A stretch of DNA of 22,775 bases, taken from contig JAYEIJ010000200.1 of NCBI GenBank assembly GCA_034660035.1, positions 1 through 22,775 on the forward strand, written 5' to 3'. The DNA comes from JAHEEL01 sp034660035 (GTDB lineage Bacteria > Actinomycetota > Acidimicrobiia > Spongiisociales > UBA5794). The first letter of the stretch is position 1, and each line of letters opens with the position of its first letter. The notes beneath the pieces are model-generated. The model saw only the letters and a list, made by a program, of their open reading frames with translations, was not told the DNA's origin and made no database searches. Positions 21,438-22,775 of this stretch are shown piece by piece. The translations under genes were made by a program, and so were the position numbers.

Positions 21438-21976
21438 GCGAGCGGCTGTTCCTCGCCGTCGCGTTGACCGACGAGATCCGGCACGGCCTTGCCGCGTTCT
21501 TGGGCGAGCGAACGATTCGGCTGCCGGGTAGACCGACGCCACCCGACAATTGGCACCTAACGCTCCGGTTCCTCGGATCGACCGAAGCTCTCCAACGAGA
21601 CCGTGTCCTTGAGTTCCTGGACGAACACCTGGCGGTCGAGCCGTTCACGCTCGGCTTCGTCGGTCTCGGAGCGTTCCCGAAGCCGTCGAAGACGACCGTG
21701 CTGTGGCTCGGCGTCGGTCGAGGAGCCGAGGAAGTGACGGCGATGGCGGCCGTGGGCGAGGAGGCGGCGATCTCCGCGGGGTTCGAATCCGAGGACCGTC
21801 CGTTCCATCCGCATCTCACGCTGTCGCGTATTCGACCGCCCGTGAACGCCGAAGAGATCATCGAACAGGTCGGCGCGTTTCCGCTGAAGATGGAGGTGGA
21901 CCGGCTGACGATCTACCGGAGCCACCTGGGCCGCGAGGGTGCCAGATACGAGACCGTCGACGAAGTCCTGCTCTAG
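21434..21976 (+). CDS. thpR: RNA 2',3'-cyclic phosphodiesterase (2H family)
   Basis: This 180-residue protein belongs to the 2H phosphoesterase superfamily, historically called 2'-5' RNA ligase. It opens 2',3'-cyclic phosphate RNA ends. The two HxTx motifs that define the active site are clear: His41-Leu-Thr43 in NWHLTLRFLG and His127-Leu-Thr129 in HPHLTLSRIRP. The N-terminus SERLFLAVALTDEIR and the ending RLTIYRSHLGREGARYE are typical, as is the length. The GTG start overlaps the cinA stop (GTGA, 21434-21437), making it the third gene of the rimO operon. A large palindrome begins 8 bp after its stop codon. Confidence 0.93.
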   Translation: MSERLFLAVALTDEIRHGLAAFLGERTIRLPGRPTPPDNWHLTLRFLGSTEALQRDRVLEFLDEHLAVEPFTLGFVGLGAFPKPSKTTVLWLGVGRGAEEVTAMAAVGEEAAISAGFESEDRPFHPHLTLSRIRPPVNAEEIIEQVGAFPLKMEVDRLTIYRSHLGREGARYETVDEVLL

Positions 21977-21983
21977 ATCGCAT

Positions 21984-22028
21984 CGTTTGTGCTTACGTAC
22001 ACAACTGTTGTGAACGTAGACACAAACG
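21984..22028. repeat. 45-bp imperfect palindrome between thpR and recA
   Basis: Two 22-nt arms around a central T match as inverted repeats at 19 of 22 positions, with one further G-U pair in RNA. The inner 13 bp (CACAACTGTTGTG, 22000-22012) are nearly perfect. It contains four half-sites of the type GTTTGTG/CACAAC in alternating orientation. It is AT-richer than its surroundings. It could be a terminator for thpR lacking a U-tract, a multi-site operator, or both. Confidence 0.8.
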
Positions 22029-22058
22029 ACCGTTGAGATCCGGGTTGTTTCGATTTCC

Positions 22059-22087
22059 TCGACATCGAACACGCGTTCGACTACCGT
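22059..22087 (+). promoter_or_regulatory. recA promoter
   Basis: TCGACA (22059-22064) and TACCGT (22082-22087) are -35 and -10 hexamers with a 17-bp spacer. The transcript would start near 22095, giving a 5' UTR of about 90 nt. The LexA box fills the spacer. Confidence 0.6.
22065..22080. promoter_or_regulatory. LexA (SOS) box of recA
   Basis: TCGAACACGCGTTCGA is a perfect match to the actinobacterial and Gram-positive-type SOS operator TCGAAC-N4-GTTCGA. It occupies the region between the -35 and -10 of recA, where bound LexA would block RNA polymerase. Confidence 0.92.
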
Positions 22088-22182
22088 AACGCCCGGTCGT
22101 GGAATACCATCGTTGTGATTCACGGCTCAGAATCTGTCACAGGCGCCCGGTACGTTACGGGAACGTCAAAGAAGGAGACAAC

Positions 22183-22775
22183 GTGACCGACAACCAGAGC
22201 GACCGGGACAAGAACATCGACATGGCCATGTCCCAGATCGAGCGTCAGTTCGGCAAGGGAGCCATCATGAGAATGGGTGACGAGGAGATCCGCAAGATCG
22301 ACGCGATTTCCACAGGCGCCCTCTCGCTCGACCTTGCTCTCGGCATCGGCGGCGTGCCGCGCGGCCGGATCGTCGAAATCTATGGGCCAGAGAGCTCCGG
22401 GAAGACGACCTTGGCCTTGCACGTCGTTGCAGAGGCACAGCGCACCGGCGGCCTCGCCGCCTTCATCGATGCCGAGCATGCGCTCGACCCCGTCTACGCC
22501 CGGGCGATCGGTGTCGACGTCGACGAACTTCTGATCTCGCAGCCCGATACGGGGGAGCAGGCACTCGAGATCACCGACATGTTGATCCGATCGGGGGCGC
22601 TCGACGTGATCGTGGTCGACTCGGTCGCCGCGCTCGTGCCTCGTGCCGAGCTCGAGGGTGACATGGGCGACACGCACGTCGGCCTCCAGGCCCGTCTGAT
22701 GTCGCAGGCGCTGCGCAAGCTCGCCGGCACGATCAACCGATCCCAGACCACCGTGGTCTTCATCAACCAGCTTCG
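22183..22775 (+). CDS. recA: Recombinase RecA, 3' end beyond window
   Basis: RecA forms filaments on single-stranded DNA, drives homologous recombination and triggers LexA self-cleavage. The visible 197 residues show the N-terminal helix region (DMAMSQIERQFGKGAIMRMG), Walker A GPESSGKTT (68-76), the catalytic Glu98 in IDAEHALD, Walker B VIVVDS (142-147) and the start of the L2 region after VVFINQL, where the sequence ends. The start is GTG at 22183 with GAAGGAG (22171-22177) five nt upstream, a clear Shine-Dalgarno unlike most neighbours. The long UTR and LexA box indicate SOS control. The rest of the gene, and probably recX, lies outside the window. Confidence 0.97.
   Translation, partial: MTDNQSDRDKNIDMAMSQIERQFGKGAIMRMGDEEIRKIDAISTGALSLDLALGIGGVPRGRIVEIYGPESSGKTTLALHVVAEAQRTGGLAAFIDAEHALDPVYARAIGVDVDELLISQPDTGEQALEITDMLIRSGALDVIVVDSVAALVPRAELEGDMGDTHVGLQARLMSQALRKLAGTINRSQTTVVFINQL

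Overview
The window is a high-GC actinobacterial chromosome segment. The backbone gene order (M16 peptidase–dapB, dapA–RNase J, ftsK, rimO, cinA, thpR, recA) is the conserved neighbourhood found in many Actinobacteria. An exact TCGAAC-N4-GTTCGA LexA box lies in front of recA. Many genes start with no Shine-Dalgarno, at an ATG placed 6-9 nt after a TANNNT -10 element, which is the leaderless design common in this phylum. pgsA is absent between rimO and cinA, and pnp is not directly before the M16 gene. An uncultured lineage such as Acidimicrobiia is plausible, but the species cannot be named from the sequence. A run of exactly 100 Ns inside a tandem repeat shows this is a scaffolded draft or metagenome assembly.

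Layout. Positions 1-2450 look accessory: a partial luciferase-like (probably F420-dependent) oxidoreductase on the minus strand, a secreted trypsin-like protease, and two tandem small minus-strand genes of similar predicted layout. Positions 2570-4862 hold a cation-chloride-cotransporter-type APC permease, apparently preceded by a 14-codon leaderless mini-ORF whose stop overlaps its ATG. Positions 4906-6370 hold a six-span membrane protein gene bracketed by two 39-bp direct repeats (36/39 identical). Positions 6401-8406 are the coupled M16 peptidase–dapB pair. Positions 8432-9134 hold a short tandem repeat and a VapBC-type toxin-antitoxin pair with a palindrome over its -10. Positions 9206-12615 hold a thioredoxin-TPR (CnoX/YbbN-like) gene divergent from the dapA–RNase J pair. 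Positions 12664-13128 hold a GUN4-domain gene, unexpected in a context with no visible phototrophy or chlorophyll genes. Positions 13312-18632 run ftsK, a PabB-PabC fusion, a TauE/SafE (TSUP) transporter and a small coiled-coil protein. After a terminator and the gapped 8-bp tandem repeat, rimO–cinA–thpR form an operon joined by GTGA overlaps. A 45-bp imperfect palindrome then precedes the SOS-regulated recA, which is cut by the window end.

Functionally the backbone covers lysine/peptidoglycan precursor synthesis (dapB, dapA), RNA processing (RNase J), chromosome segregation (FtsK), folate precursor synthesis (PabBC), ribosome modification (RimO), nucleotide/NAD salvage (CinA), RNA end processing (ThpR) and DNA repair (RecA). 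The parts most worth a second look are the repeat-bracketed membrane gene, the leaderless starts and the two mini-ORFs that run into transporter start codons, the GUN4 gene, the paired small genes, the 45-bp palindrome, and the tandem repeat at the assembly gap immediately upstream of the rimO promoter.
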